NCBI GenBank assembly: GCA_023105745.1 | Contig: JALGQZ010000001.1 | Location: 51,211,662-51,275,661, forward strand | Length of the DNA stretch: 64,000 bases | Source: Austropuccinia psidii | Lineage: Eukaryota; Basidiomycota; Pucciniomycetes; Pucciniales; Sphaerophragmiaceae | Direction of reading: 5' to 3' | Shown here: one piece after another, positions 43,907 through 54,201 of the stretch | How the letters are laid out: each line of letters opens with the position of its first letter | Numbering within the stretch: position 1 is the first letter of the stretch | The notes under the pieces: generated by a model | What the model was told of the DNA's origin: nothing | Seen by the model: the letters and a program-made list of their open reading frames with translations, nothing else | Databases searched by the model: none | Made by a program: the position numbers and the translations under genes

Positions 43907-45487
43907 CTATTCACTTTCCAAAGTGACTTCAAGATTTTTAATTTGACCAATTGGCTTCAAAAAGTTATCTGATGATTTTGATGTGTAAGGGCTGATTTTG
44001 AATTCTGCTTTTAGGGCCATTTCCTGAGTTATAACATTCAAGTCATTTTTTGCATCAAAAATGGCTGAGAAGGGTATTTGTTTTATTCCAAGAAATATTG
44101 TCTTCAATCTTGTTGAAGATTGACTTTCTGTTTCCTCTGTTTCTTTTCTTTTGGATGATTCTGCTCCACGTATTGACCATTTTCCAATCTCTGAAGATGC
44201 ACAAAGCTCCATACCTATTGGTGGAGAAATTTTCCAGCCCATAGCTTGAGGGTTACATATTGGTAAGCATAATCGACGTCCATCTTGCTCTGGATAACTA
44301 AATATTTCCCCTTGCTTGTGTGAAAATTCCAATTTAACATTATTATCTGCTAAAAATGGTCTTCCAAGTATGGTGTGTACAGCTCCTTTTGCTATGAATA
44401 AATGAATTTCTTTTTCTTCTCCTGTTATCATAGTAATTGGTGTAAATTCTGAGAGTCCAACCAAGGATGTGGTATGTCCACCAATTCCTCTGAGATTCAT
44501 ATTGAGCTTTCTACTTGTAAGTGAGGCTTGAATTGCAATTTCCTCTGGTATTATATTAATTTCTGATCCAGTATCCACCAATGCAACTGTAGGATATTCT
44601 TCTCTTCCAATAAATACTTCCATAAATCCAAGTGGGCATGCATAATGTAATCTTGGGGTATCATAGTCCCGTAGCTTTACTGAAAGTAGTCTTTCTTGAA
44701 TATTTGACGTATTGACTGATTTTTTTACTTCTTTTTCCTGGGCAGTTAAATTTTGTAGTTTATCAATAAAGGTTGGTGACATTGATAATATTTCTTCAAG
44801 AGTAAGATTTATCTTTTGTTCAAGTATTCTCTTCATCACATGTTCAATTATTATCTTTGGGTTATTGGGTGTAGATTTTACCTTGTTTTTTAATTCCATC
44901 TTTTGTGAATCCTTTCTAAGTACCTCCTTATTCTTTTCCTTGGAAATTATTTCAATATCATTATCTACTTCCTTTCCTTCTTGTGTTTTCTTGTATTTTG
45001 TTGGAATTAGAACTCTTATTTCTTCTTCTTCCTCATCTTCCTTGTGGTAGGCACCTGGTATCTTCTTTTTAAAGGGTTTGTGTGTTTCATTTTTATCCTC
45101 TTGCTGGGTTTGACTTTGAGCTTCCTGTCTTGCAGCTCTTTGCCTTGTCTGTCTAAGCCCAACATTTATTTGAATATTTTCATTTGCTGGTGATATTTGA
45201 GGAGGTTTCCAGTTTCCCCATTCTTCTATTTGAGCTATAGCTGCTGCCTTCTCACCTTTCCTTTCCTCAATTACTATTGTCTCTTGCTTCTTTTGGGGTG
45301 GATTTGATTGTTCCATCATTTTCTTTGTAAAATCCTCCTGCTCTTTGGCAAAATGTCTAACTAATTCTTTTGCAGATTTAGGGCCTTCTGTGGGTACTCT
45401 TTGAAAATTTGGAAAAAGATATGTTCCTCCACGCTTCAAGACAATTCTTTTCTCCAAGTCTTCTGTGAGGTGATTACATCTTATTGC
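43907..45487 (-). CDS. Aspartic protease part of the element E polyprotein
   Basis: Open for 516 codons at 43907-45457, and in the same phase as gag upstream. It begins after the zinc-knuckle TAG and has charged linker sequence (KKMMEQSNPP, EDEEEEEIRVLIP). The retropepsin domain has VALVDTGSEINIIPEE (DTGS at 44564-44575), then LRGIGGHTTSLVGLSEF and VHTILGRPFLADNNVKL. A second barrel-like segment with AIFDAKNDLNVI follows. The protease would cleave the polyprotein. The ILGRPFL type differs from the ILGNDYL type of element D, in line with a separate lineage. Confidence 0.85.
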   Translation of the reverse strand, partial: AIRCNHLTEDLEKRIVLKRGGTYLFPNFQRVPTEGPKSAKELVRHFAKEQEDFTKKMMEQSNPPQKKQETIVIEERKGEKAAAIAQIEEWGNWKPPQISPANENIQINVGLRQTRQRAARQEAQSQTQQEDKNETHKPFKKKIPGAYHKEDEEEEEIRVLIPTKYKKTQEGKEVDNDIEIISKEKNKEVLRKDSQKMELKNKVKSTPNNPKIIIEHVMKRILEQKINLTLEEILSMSPTFIDKLQNLTAQEKEVKKSVNTSNIQERLLSVKLRDYDTPRLHYACPLGFMEVFIGREEYPTVALVDTGSEINIIPEEIAIQASLTSRKLNMNLRGIGGHTTSLVGLSEFTPITMITGEEKEIHLFIAKGAVHTILGRPFLADNNVKLEFSHKQGEIFSYPEQDGRRLCLPICNPQAMGWKISPPIGMELCASSEIGKWSIRGAESSKRKETEETESQSSTRLKTIFLGIKQIPFSAIFDAKNDLNVITQEMALKAEFKISPYTSKSSDNFLKPIGQIKNLEVTLESE

Positions 45488-47140
45488 CTAATGTCCTTCT
45501 TCTGAGCAGTAATAACACTTCAGTAGCTGTCTTGGAGCCATTTGTGCTGGAACATATGGTTGATAACCAAAAGATATGGGTAGTAAAGGATATCTTGGCC
45601 TGAGTGGCTGTTAGTTTTGTGTAACTTTCTGATCTTGATTATTGCCTGCTTGTATTTTATTTGGAGATTCAACTACTTCTGAAAGGTGTTTGAGCTGATT
45701 CAATACTTGCTTAACTGATTCCTTCCCAGTATCCTTTGATTGATGCCCTTGCGGCTGAGGATTTTGAATTTTTTGGGTAAGATCTTTCATTTTCTTTAAG
45801 ACTTCTTCCCAGCTTTCCTCTTCAAACCTAGCTTTCTTCTCTTGTGACTTTGGTTGTGAAAATTCCTTCTGTTGAATTAAGACTTTGGCTTCTAAATCTT
45901 GTTCAATATATAACTTTAAGATTTCCAATCTTGGAATGATATAACCACCATCCAAAGCTTGCACCATGGCCTTATCTTTAATCATTTCTTTGTAAATAGA
46001 TTCTTGAACACTTGAGGAAAGACTGGCCAAAATTTCTTGATTGTGATTGATATCTCCTTGTATATATTGATACCTTCTGAGATAATTAATAATGGATTCA
46101 TATTCACCAATGAGCTTTTTATATTGGGTCATATTTCTAATTCCTCCTTCTTGTTGAATCTTTGTAAATAATTGAGTAATTGAGTACAGCTTGTATCTTC
46201 TTTCAGGTGACACTGTTCCCCATCTCCTCTTCATATCCAATTTTAATTGCTCCCAATTGCCAGTTTCATATCCGGGCATTCCTTCAATATGGTAGCTAAT
46301 TTCTTGATCTTTAGTCCAAAAGGATATCTGTCTTGCTATATCCCTTCCACTTTCACCTTCAATTTCTGCTATATTTTCTACTCTTTTAATAAATCTTTCC
46401 ACTTCCTTTCCATCAAACCATAAATTATAATCCTTTGGTCTGATCTTGACAATGGGTGTATTGTTTCGTGGGATTTCTTGTTGCAATGGGCTTGAAGCCT
46501 GTGCATGAATATTAACCCGCTTTGGTAGAGTATTTGGTCTTTGTGAAGTGAATGGAGTTGATGAGGCCATAGGCCTTGAAAATGGTGATGGTGACCCTTC
46601 TTGTCTAAAGATTCTTGGCATGCTCGTAGTTTCTTCCATTGGGCTGTTTTCTGTGGTAAAACTTGACTCTTTCCTTTTCCCTTCTTTTTTAAGGAGTTCA
46701 ATTAATTCTTGTTTCATTTCCAACATTCTTTGACGAAGTCTTTCTACATCAGAAATATCTTCTTGTCCTTGCATGGTCTCTTCATTTATAATTTCTTCTT
46801 TGGATTCATCTGGATTGTGTGGTATCTTTGATGATGATGCTGAATCCATATTGATATATTCTTTATTTATTTTCTCTTTTTCACTTTTCTTTTTAATTTC
46901 AAATAGTTCCTTGAGTAATTTCTGAAAATAATCTGTAACTATCTTTTGATCTTTCTTCTTAGTTCTTGGTGTACCAACTGGTATACTATAATGTATAGGT
47001 GATTCTTCTCCAGGTGGTGTTTCTCCTCTTTTTGGATAATAATAGTGAAATGATTTTGTTGAAGAACTTGATGGTGATGATGATTTAGAATTTTGTGGTT
47101 TTTCTGATTCCAGATTGACTTGATAGGTGCTTGAAATTGT
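45488..47140 (-). CDS. gag: Gag and zinc knuckle of element E
   Basis: A 412-codon frame runs from ATG 46849 to TAA 45611-45613. Capsid-like blocks are FDGKEVERFIKRVENIAE, ISFWTKDQEISYHIEGMPGY, WEQLKLDMKRRWG and QYKKLIGEYESIINYL. After the TAA the same phase continues to a zinc knuckle CYYCSEEGH.AIRC (45476-45516), itself interrupted by TAG 45488-45490. Upstream of the ATG the frame stays open for about 95 codons to a stop at 47141-47143, reading ESEKPQNSKSSSPSSSS and TPPGEESPIHYSIPVG. The original start may therefore lie upstream and be lost or non-ATG. The role is capsid and RNA packaging. At least two stops make this copy defective. Confidence 0.82.
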
Positions 47141-47233
47141 TTATTGATAAAAGGCTTTTTCTTTTTATGGACTAAATTTGATTTTTTTTTCCTTTGATAA
47201 TTGACGGATTATTGATGATTGAAGTTGTTGTTG

Positions 47234-47253
47234 GCCACTGTTGGGACACCAGG
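47234..47253 (-). other. Candidate primer binding site of element E
   Basis: Reading on the minus strand after the 5' LTR end TACCACA comes CC and then TGGTGTCCCAACAGTGGCC. TGG pairs with a tRNA CCA end and the spacing of two bases is normal. The tRNA is not identified. Confidence 0.55.
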
Positions 47254-49267
47254 TGTGGTAACTCCTTTTGGTGTGGGATGAAATAAGGCAGTACCTTGAG
47301 GGGGAAATTATTGGTAAGTCTGTTTTGAATTTCAGAATTGTCCAATAACCATGGGTGCTAAGGTGTATTAGCTGCCCCTCTAAATAATACTGAATAGTCA
47401 GCCTACAGAGAATCACAAAATAAAAAAATATTTGTGGCTTTAACAGATAGAGAAGACTTATCAGCAGTCTCCAAATCAGACCTATCAATAACACTACAGT
47501 AAAAATTCTGATCAAAAATTTCTGATAAAATAAACACTAGATTTTTTTTGTTTTATTTTAATAAAAGTGATGATAATATATATATATATATGTTTTGGGT
47601 TTCTGTTATTTTAATGAAACTAATAAGAATATTTTTTTTGTTTTTTTTTTAATAAGAATGATAAGAATATATCTATTTTTTATGGTTTTAGGTTGATTAT
47701 AATGATTTTTTTTTTGATATGAGTACTAATAATTAGACTACTGGATTTGATTCTTTTAGGATTTTTTTTAATACTGAGTTTATATCACTACTACTTCTCT
47801 TTGTTAATAACACTAAGCTTTTGAGCAAGGCTACTAAGCTTTTACTATGGCTATACTACTATTCTTCACTAATACTAAGCTACTGAGCAAGGCTACTGAG
47901 CTTTTTACTACGGTTATACTACTATTCTTCACTAATACTAAGCTACTGAGCAAGGCTACTGAGCTTTTCACTACTAAAACACTACTACTATTCTAGATAT
48001 CCTGCTAGTTCAGGGATGGTGGTGATCCTGCATAGTGGGAACCTGTTCCATGATGATGGGAAAAATGAGGGAGAGAGGACCTCTATTTATAGCTTTTAGG
48101 CCCCCATAGAGCTTCTCAAAACAGGGTACTTAGAAAAAATCATAGTTGAGAGGTTTTAGCTAGTAAGACGTGTAGTTTTGGTGTAGCAACGTGTTTGCTG
48201 AGAGAATTATGCTGGTGGTGCTTTTTCTTATCAAAGTCATGTGATGTATTTGAGATAATTTGGCTGGTGAGATTTTCTTGAAGGTGGGGAAAGTATTTTT
48301 TTTGTTTCTATTTTTTATGTATGTTATGAGAGAATTATGCTGGTGGTTCTTTTCCTTATCAAAATCATGTGATGTGTTTGTGATAATTTGGCTGGTGAAG
48401 TTTTCTTTTTTGGTGACTTTGTTACGTATTTTCTGAGAGAATCATTCTGGTGGTGCTTTTTCTTATCAAAATCATGTGATGTGTTTGAGATAATTTGGCT
48501 GGTGGTATTTGCTATTTGCCAAGAAAGTGGAGAAAATACAGCTCCTGACAATTGAACTGTCTTCTAGTCATATGATATATATGAGAAAATTATGCTGGTG
48601 TTTCTGTTTCTTGTCAAAATCATGTGATGTATTTGAGATAATTTGGCTGGTGATGTTTTCTTGAAGGCGGGGAAAGTATTCTTGTTTCTATTTTTTACGT
48701 ATGCTCTGAGAGAATTATGCTGGTGGTGCTTTTTCTTATCAAAATCATGTGATGTCTTTGAGATAATTTGGCTGGTGATGTTTTCTTGAATGCGGGGAAA
48801 GTATTTTTGTTTCTATTTTTTACGTATGCTCTGAGAGAATTATGCTGGTGGTGCTTTTAGTATTGCATCATTTCTATCAAGTTTGATGTGTGTTATTATT
48901 ACTAAGGAAGCATTTGTTCTTGGAACATATATTGTAATTTTATGCATAGCCTTGAAGTATTTCTTCTTTCAATTGAATCAAGGTGGGGAAAATACAGCTC
49001 TGATGCTGTGGTGCGTCTTCATATACCTTTATTTAGATTAACTCCTTTTAATTGCATAATTTGTTATTGATTATGCAATAAGGTGGATAAATTCTTTGAT
49101 ACTATACTGTTTTGATAAGATCTTGAGGCTGTGTATTGTATATTTCTTTTTGAAATTTGTAATTGTAATGTGTAAATATGTTTTGCGTAATTGTTTTTAT
49201 CATCATTTTCTTTTCTTTTGTTTTATTGGTAAGCTTGAAACTGGTACTAATGGTATGGAATACCACA
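47254..49267 (-). repeat. 5' LTR of element E (2014 bp)
   Basis: Nearly identical to 34268-36283, with the same internal ~62-bp and 108-150-bp repeats, for example GAGAATTATGCTGGTGG units at 48200-48850. The outer end TACCACA at 49267 is followed by the ACAT duplication and the rest of the element D LTR. Confidence 0.93.
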
Positions 49268-49733
49268 ACATGAAATCATAGAATCCAACTATATATTGTT
49301 TTAATACTGTTATAAATCCTTTTGATCCCTTAAATCCACAATTCCACGTCAAATTTCTCTACTTTTATCTATCAATAAGTTCTTTGGAGTATTAGTGAGT
49401 CATTTATCTTTAATTCTTAAAGTTTTTCTCTAGTAATAGTTTTCTTCAAGAATTATCTTTATAATTATTCTTGTAAAAGATAATTATATATTAAAATAAT
49501 TTTATTATTTTAATAAAAGAAGTATTTATTATTAAATTCTTCTTGTAATTGATTCTTGTAGACAATTACTGCTCACTGTTATAATCACTAGTAGTGTATA
49601 ACACATGAAAGAAATAATTTTATAATTATTTAATTGTGGTTATAATAATTTTTATTATTATATTTCATAAGAACAGACATAGTACTGTTGATTAATAGTA
49701 ATATTATCATCAGTTTCATAGTCAAATCTTACA
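49268..49733 (+). repeat. 3' LTR of element D, second part
   Basis: It continues the D LTR after the element E insertion and ends CTTACA at 49733, followed by TTGCC (49734-49738), the right-hand target duplication of D. Confidence 0.93.
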
Positions 49734-49738
49734 TTGCC

Positions 49739-50051
49739 TCAGCAATGGAAGTCAGTTCACCCTGTATTCCATGTGTCTTTATTAGAACCAGTGAAGCATT
49801 CAGCTATCCCAAATTGACATCAATTGCCACCACCACCAGTCTTAGTGGAGGAGCAAGAAGAATGGGAAGTGGCTCAGGTTCTGGACTCAAAACTCAAAAG
49901 AGGTAAATTATGGTATCTTTTAGAGTGGAGAGGATTGAATGAAGACCCAGAAAGAACCACTTGGGAACCAGCTTCCAACCTTACCAACTCACCAGACCTT
50001 GTCAAGGACTTTCATTCATTGTATCCAGACAAGCCTGGCCCAAATACCTAA
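49739..50051 (+). pseudogene. Integrase tail and chromodomain of chromovirus B
   Basis: After element D the integrase C-terminus of B resumes: VHPVFHVSLLEPVKH is readable in one frame from about 49752, with a stop near 49818. An open frame at 49824-50051 holds a chromodomain: EWEVAQVLDSK, LWYLLEWRG, TTWEPASNL, then DFHSLYPDKPG. Chromodomains on integrases bind modified histone H3 and guide insertion into heterochromatin. The domain itself is intact in sequence, although the integrase before it is broken. Confidence 0.88.
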
Positions 50052-50846
50052 AGAGTTTGATTTTATGGTTCTTGGTGGGGAGAAGAAGTTATGAAAGTAA
50101 GTTCCTCCCCTGGCATACACCTTTAAGGGGGTATTCTACCCATATGTTGTTGTAAGGATCACCTTTTCCACTTTCTGAGTACTTTTCAATTCTTTGGACA
50201 GGTTCAGGAAGCATGCAACATCAATATCCTCCCATTTGGACCTTATCAATATATTCCCAAATGTTCCTTTCTTTCTTTTCTTTTTTTTTATTTATCATTT
50301 CATTTATGCCAATCATCATAATTCAAGACATTCCTTACTTCAAGTCATTTATGGCAATTCATTTCAGAAGTCATTATGGCAATTCATTTCAGAAGTCATT
50401 ATGGCAATTCATTTCAGAGGTCTTTTATGGCAATTTATTTCACGCTTTATGGTGCTTGGTGGGGAGTGGAATTTATGAAAGTAAGTTCCATCTCCTGGTA
50501 TACAACCCTGAGGGTTCTACTTCTTGTAAAACATTACCTTGGCCACTCTGTGAGCATCAAATGCTTGGTTTTCATCATTTCAGACATTTCTTGGCCAAAA
50601 TCAAGCAACTCACCACAAGAAGGACAAACCATCAGGAGTTTCTTTATTTCTGTTTCTCTACTCTCTTTTTCTCTCATTTTCTTTCTTTTCTTTACTTTTA
50701 TAATTTTGTTTTATTTTTTATTTTTCTTTAAAGCAGCAGCATCCCCTCCCAAATCATGTATTGGGAGGTTCCATTATTTTTTCATTTTTTAGTATTTATA
50801 AGAGTGGGGATAGAAGTGAAACCAAACACAAACAAGGATAAGGAAA
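50052..50846 (+). repeat. B 3' region with a diverged duplication and a 25-bp array
   Basis: No gene is seen on the + strand. TTGGTGGGGAG ... TATGAAAGTAAGTTCC occurs at about 50065 and again at about 50455, a duplication roughly 390 bp apart. Between them ATGGCAATTCATTTCAGAAG-type units repeat at 50351, 50376, 50401 and 50427. Pyrimidine runs lie at 50260-50290 and 50640-50730. Confidence 0.75.
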
Positions 50847-52135
50847 CTATTTATGTCTACCTAATTCATCAAAAGTTTTCTGAAAATCATTTATCAACTC
50901 ATCTTCATACCAGGCAAATTTTGCAGCCATCTCTTCAGAAGCAGTACCTGGAATAGTCCTGTCATTGGCATACATAATCACCTCTCTGCTATTTCTATCA
51001 ACCCTCCTGAATAATCTGGCCACAGCATCTTGGTTTTCACTAGCTGCGTTGGGATCTTCTCTGGTAACCTGGATAGGCCAACGTTCTCTTCTTTGAAAAA
51101 CTTGAGCAGCAGGAAACAGCAAAGGGGACAATCCATCTCTTCTTCTGCTGGAGCTGGCCACAGTTTGGAGTTGGTGGGAGGTGGTTATGGGTGAGTTTCT
51201 GGATTGCTGAACTGATGATGGTCTTACTTCTGGATTCAAGGCAGGCCTGGCATGGGAAGTACTGGGTGAAGGAGGAGGAATGGTAGTAGGAATGGAATAA
51301 ATAATTGGTTGGAAGGTTCTGGGAGTACTTGTAATTACTTGGCTTTGAAATCTGTTGGCAAGGGGTTGAGAAGAGGAATTGCTGGATGGATGGCCAACTG
51401 AATGAGGAACAACTTGAGCTTTTTCACCATCCAACTCATCACTTCCTTCAGCATCTGGATCAGTGGGGGAATAATCAATCCTTCTTACTCTCTTCACCAC
51501 CTTCACTACCCCTTCAGTATTGGGCCTTGAGATTGGGACCTCTGAGCTGGAATATATGGGCCTACCACCAACTGGAATAGGCCCTGCAACACTAGTCCAC
51601 CTTGCCACATCCCTCTGCCTGGAACCAGTCACTACATCAAAATATCAGTACCAATTCAATCAAGATATGAAAATCACTCACATTGAGAAAATCCTGAAGT
51701 TGCATCAGGAGTAGGTTCCTCAGAGATGGGGAATTCTTACCCAAAAGGCCCATCCTTTGTACTCCATAAATGCCTCCTGACGTTAGAAGACGTCATCCCG
51801 GTATGACGACATGGTTTCTTTCCAATGAAGCAAAAATGGCATTTTGAAGATCGGGGATTGTAGTGTTGAAAACAATCCTTACCCTTGGCCAAACATTCAG
51901 TACAGGCAGGATCAAGAACCTCAACTTCTCTGTATCCATCATAGGCTTGGGAGAGATCAAAATGACCAGAAGATGCCATGGAGGGGGAAGATAATTGACT
52001 GAAGACGCCAGAACCACAAAGAACAGATGGTGGCGGTGCAGAAGGAGAAGATTCAGTGAGTTCAGTCAGTTTGGAACTCATAACTGAAGAATATGCAAGC
52101 AGAAAATTCAAGACGTCAGAATCAGTCCACTCCAT
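50847..52135 (-). CDS. Antisense two-exon gene with Zn2Cys6-spaced cysteine cluster
   Basis: Exon 1 starts at ATG 52135 and runs to 51741. Exon 2 runs from 51618 to the stop at 50847. The intron (51740-51619, 122 bp) has donor GTAAGA, a branch-like TACTGAT and acceptor TTCCAG. Joining gives about 388 codons without a stop. Exon 1 encodes CTEC, KGKDC, KCHFC and KKPC with spacing C-x2-C-x6-C-x10-C-x2-C-x6-C (51809-51905), which is the spacing of fungal Zn(II)2Cys6 DNA-binding domains. Exon 2 is Ser/Pro-rich and then basic and helical (VTREDPN, ARLFRRVDRNSREVIMYAND, EEMAAKFAWYEDELINDF). It lies opposite to chromovirus B. No catalytic motif is seen. Function unknown; DNA or RNA binding is inference from the cluster. 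Confidence 0.7.
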
Positions 52136-53020
52136 ATTAGAAAAAATTTGACCTCAAGGAAATGGGGGCCATAACTCAATTATGCCCCCCTCAATGCCTC
52201 TAAGGTGAGGATTAATACCCCTTTGGGGCTGAATTCATCACCCACGACCTCCCCTGCAACCTTGGGGAGGCCAGGCTCTTAATGGTCCTGGACCCCATCA
52301 ATGGGTCCAGGCCATGTATGGTGAGTTTTTGGATCTGGGCCAATTCTGAACCCCATGACACCCCTGGGTCCCCAGCAAAATTGGGCCCAGGGGGTCCATT
52401 TTGGTCCTGGGGGGCTCCAATAGCCCCCACAGACTGCAGACCGTATGACCCCAAAAGACAGAAATGGCCTAAAAAGGCCATACAACATCAAATCACCAAA
52501 AATCACCAAGGACCCCAAAAAGGCCCAAACGGCCATGGAATCCAATTTTATCAAGATTCATCATAGAAGAGGCCACAGCCCAAGATCATCATAGAGGGCT
52601 GTTTGAGGCAATTTTCAAGGACAATGGGGACAAGACCCCTTGAAGGAATTGTTCAAGATTTTATTTTGATTAAGCCTTGCCAAATGAGTACACTTCATAC
52701 ACTCATTGGGCATCATTTTTTGAGCACAAGAGCTCAGTGGCCATCATTTTGGGATACATCCCAAGGCCATACCCCAAGGACAAGATTGATTGAATCAGAA
52801 GAAAAGAAAAGGCATATTTTGAAGTGGAATACTTACTCAAAACTTGAAAGAAGGGGGGAATCAATATAATTTGACAGAGAAGAATTTAAAAAGAATTTTC
52901 AGGATAATGGCCAAGAGGAAAAGAAAATTAAAAAGAAATTTTTTTTGAAAAAATGTGGGGATATTGAGATTCCACTCAACAGTGGCAGGGTATTATGGTG
53001 TTCAGGAGCCCACCAGTTTC
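52136..53020. other. B 3' region upstream of the antisense gene
   Basis: The stretch 52170-52560 is much richer in G and C than its surroundings and shows repeated GGGGTCC, GGCCCAG and CCCCA motifs. Open frames exist in it on both strands, but none has recognisable content. It could be promoter or untranslated leader of the antisense gene. From 52600 to 53020 it is purine-rich without a feature. Confidence 0.45.
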
Positions 53021-53033
53021 AAGAGGGGGATAC
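53021..53033 (+). other. Polypurine tract of chromovirus B
   Basis: AAGAGGGGGATAC directly precedes the TGTAACAACC start of the 3' LTR. Confidence 0.75.
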
Positions 53034-53794
53034 TGTAACAACCACTCACCAGGGGTAAGGGTATTCATTAATACACCCACTCAAACACCTCAAATCAGCA
53101 TATCCACTATCTGCATCAGTATTCAGTTTCAGCAATCTTCCTTTCTGAAACATGCATACAGCTTGGTACTTCAATACAGCCTGTCAACATCTGTACAGGT
53201 TGGATTCACCCAATACAGTTTCAATACACCAGCATTAAACTGTATGATCACTCAAATACACCACACCTCTTGTACAGGTTCTGTAAAGCTGTACAGGACC
53301 TGTATTGGCCAGACTCAATTCAATCATTCAATCCTCTCATGAAAATTCTTCCTCTGGATCAGGGCTGGTGATTCTCACATATATCAGCCCCTCTTTCTCC
53401 CCCCTGGGACTTTTCCCCAGTTAATTAATTTAGTTTATTTATTATTATATGAATATTCTTATCCTTATTTTGGGTATTATAATCATTTAATATTAAGTTA
53501 GTCTTTGTATTTCTCTCTTTGCCTGTACAGTATGAGTTGGGTGGCCATATCCTTATTAACCCTTCTCTCTTCATTCTGACAGGTTGAAACAGTGGACTTG
53601 GACTTGTTTGTGGTTGGCTCTTCTATTCTTTATTCTTATTTCTTTTGTTGCTGCTTTCTTATATTCTTTATCTTAGTAATTCATCTCTTACACTATCAAG
53701 TGTACTCTTTCTTACCATATCTCTGAGCCCTCCATAAGTGAGTCTCAGTTTACTGAGTGCCAGGTCATCCTCACTTCGAAGAGCCCCTGTGACA
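53034..53794 (+). repeat. 3' LTR of chromovirus B (761 bp)
   Basis: It matches 16792-17553 and is followed by the CCAGG duplication (53795-53799), which closes the element. Confidence 0.93.
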
Positions 53795-53799
53795 CCAGG

Positions 53800-54201
53800 T
53801 TGCAACCATGTTGTAAGGCAGTTTGATATTAAAACATATTACAATTCATTGCTCTTATCAATTCCTCATTTACAAAAAATCTGAGACTATAAATATCTTT
53901 ATGTCACAATGCTGTCTGCCAGACCTCAACAACGGGATATCATGCCAAAATGCATATTAAACTGGTTTGAAGCCCAGTTGATACTGGAAAGTTGTTGATC
54001 ACATTCCAAAATGTGACACTTTATTGCTTCGAATCACTGACACACAAAATGGACTGAGAAAATCTACAGAAAGATCTTGTATCATCATAACAATCAGGTT
54101 TAAATGAGAGGCATATTTGACTCTCAAATATTTTCAGATTTCACTAAATTATATTCAGATATGTCAATGAAGTCTCAATTAATTTTTATCCACAAGGCTT
54201 T
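53800..54201. other. Unassigned flank right of chromovirus B
   Basis: About 400 bases with no coding frame or repeat recognised. It is the continuation of the pre-insertion site of B (joins to 16791). GCTTT at 54197-54201 is the left duplication of the next solo LTR. Confidence 0.6.

Larger units (their letters stand above)
34268..49267 (-). mobile_element. Element E: 15.0-kb LTR retrotransposon with extra domains
   Basis: Two closely similar 2.0-kb LTRs (34268-36283 and 47254-49267) with TGTGGTA...TACCACA ends enclose an 11.0-kb internal region coded on the minus strand: gag, zinc knuckle, protease, a novel region (twice), RT, RNase H, integrase. The flanks ACGT (34264-34267) and ACAT (49268-49271) are a 4-bp target duplication with one transition. 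It sits in the 3' LTR of element D. The coding frame of gag, protease and both extra regions is the same phase as that of the RT ORF. Few stops break it, so the element is young but defective. Confidence 0.93.
24458..49733 (+). mobile_element. Element D (Ty3/gypsy), nearly complete, split by element E
   Basis: D has matching 1.92-kb LTRs (24458-26377, and 32809-34267 plus 49272-49733), a primer site, gag-protease, pol and a polypurine tract, within a perfect TTGCC duplication. It inserted into the integrase gene of chromovirus B. Its own 3' LTR was then split by element E. Without E it is about 10.3 kb. It has only one in-frame stop between gag and pol over roughly 1830 codons, but its polymerase motif is altered, so it looks recent yet probably defective. 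Confidence 0.93.
16792..53794 (+). mobile_element. Chromovirus B (Ty3/gypsy), split by nested insertions
   Basis: Two nearly identical LTRs (16792-17553 and 53034-53794) in the same orientation enclose gag, protease, RT, RNase H, integrase and chromodomain in chromovirus order. A perfect 5-bp duplication CCAGG flanks the whole (16787-16791 and 53795-53799), so both LTRs belong to one insertion. Removing element D and the solo LTR leaves an element of about 10.3 kb. Gag and pol carry stops and frameshifts, so B is not autonomous. An intact antisense gene sits in its 3' region. Confidence 0.92.

Noticed and set aside
50213..50792. 172- and 138-codon + strand frames after the chromodomain
   Set aside because: They are made of pyrimidine-run and repeat translation (Phe/Leu/Ser), overlap each other, and lie in untranslated B sequence.
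52212..52566. Three 89-94-codon frames on both strands in the GC-rich island
   Set aside because: Open because of GC-rich composition. No consistent frame, no motif. Possibly part of a leader but not a supported gene.
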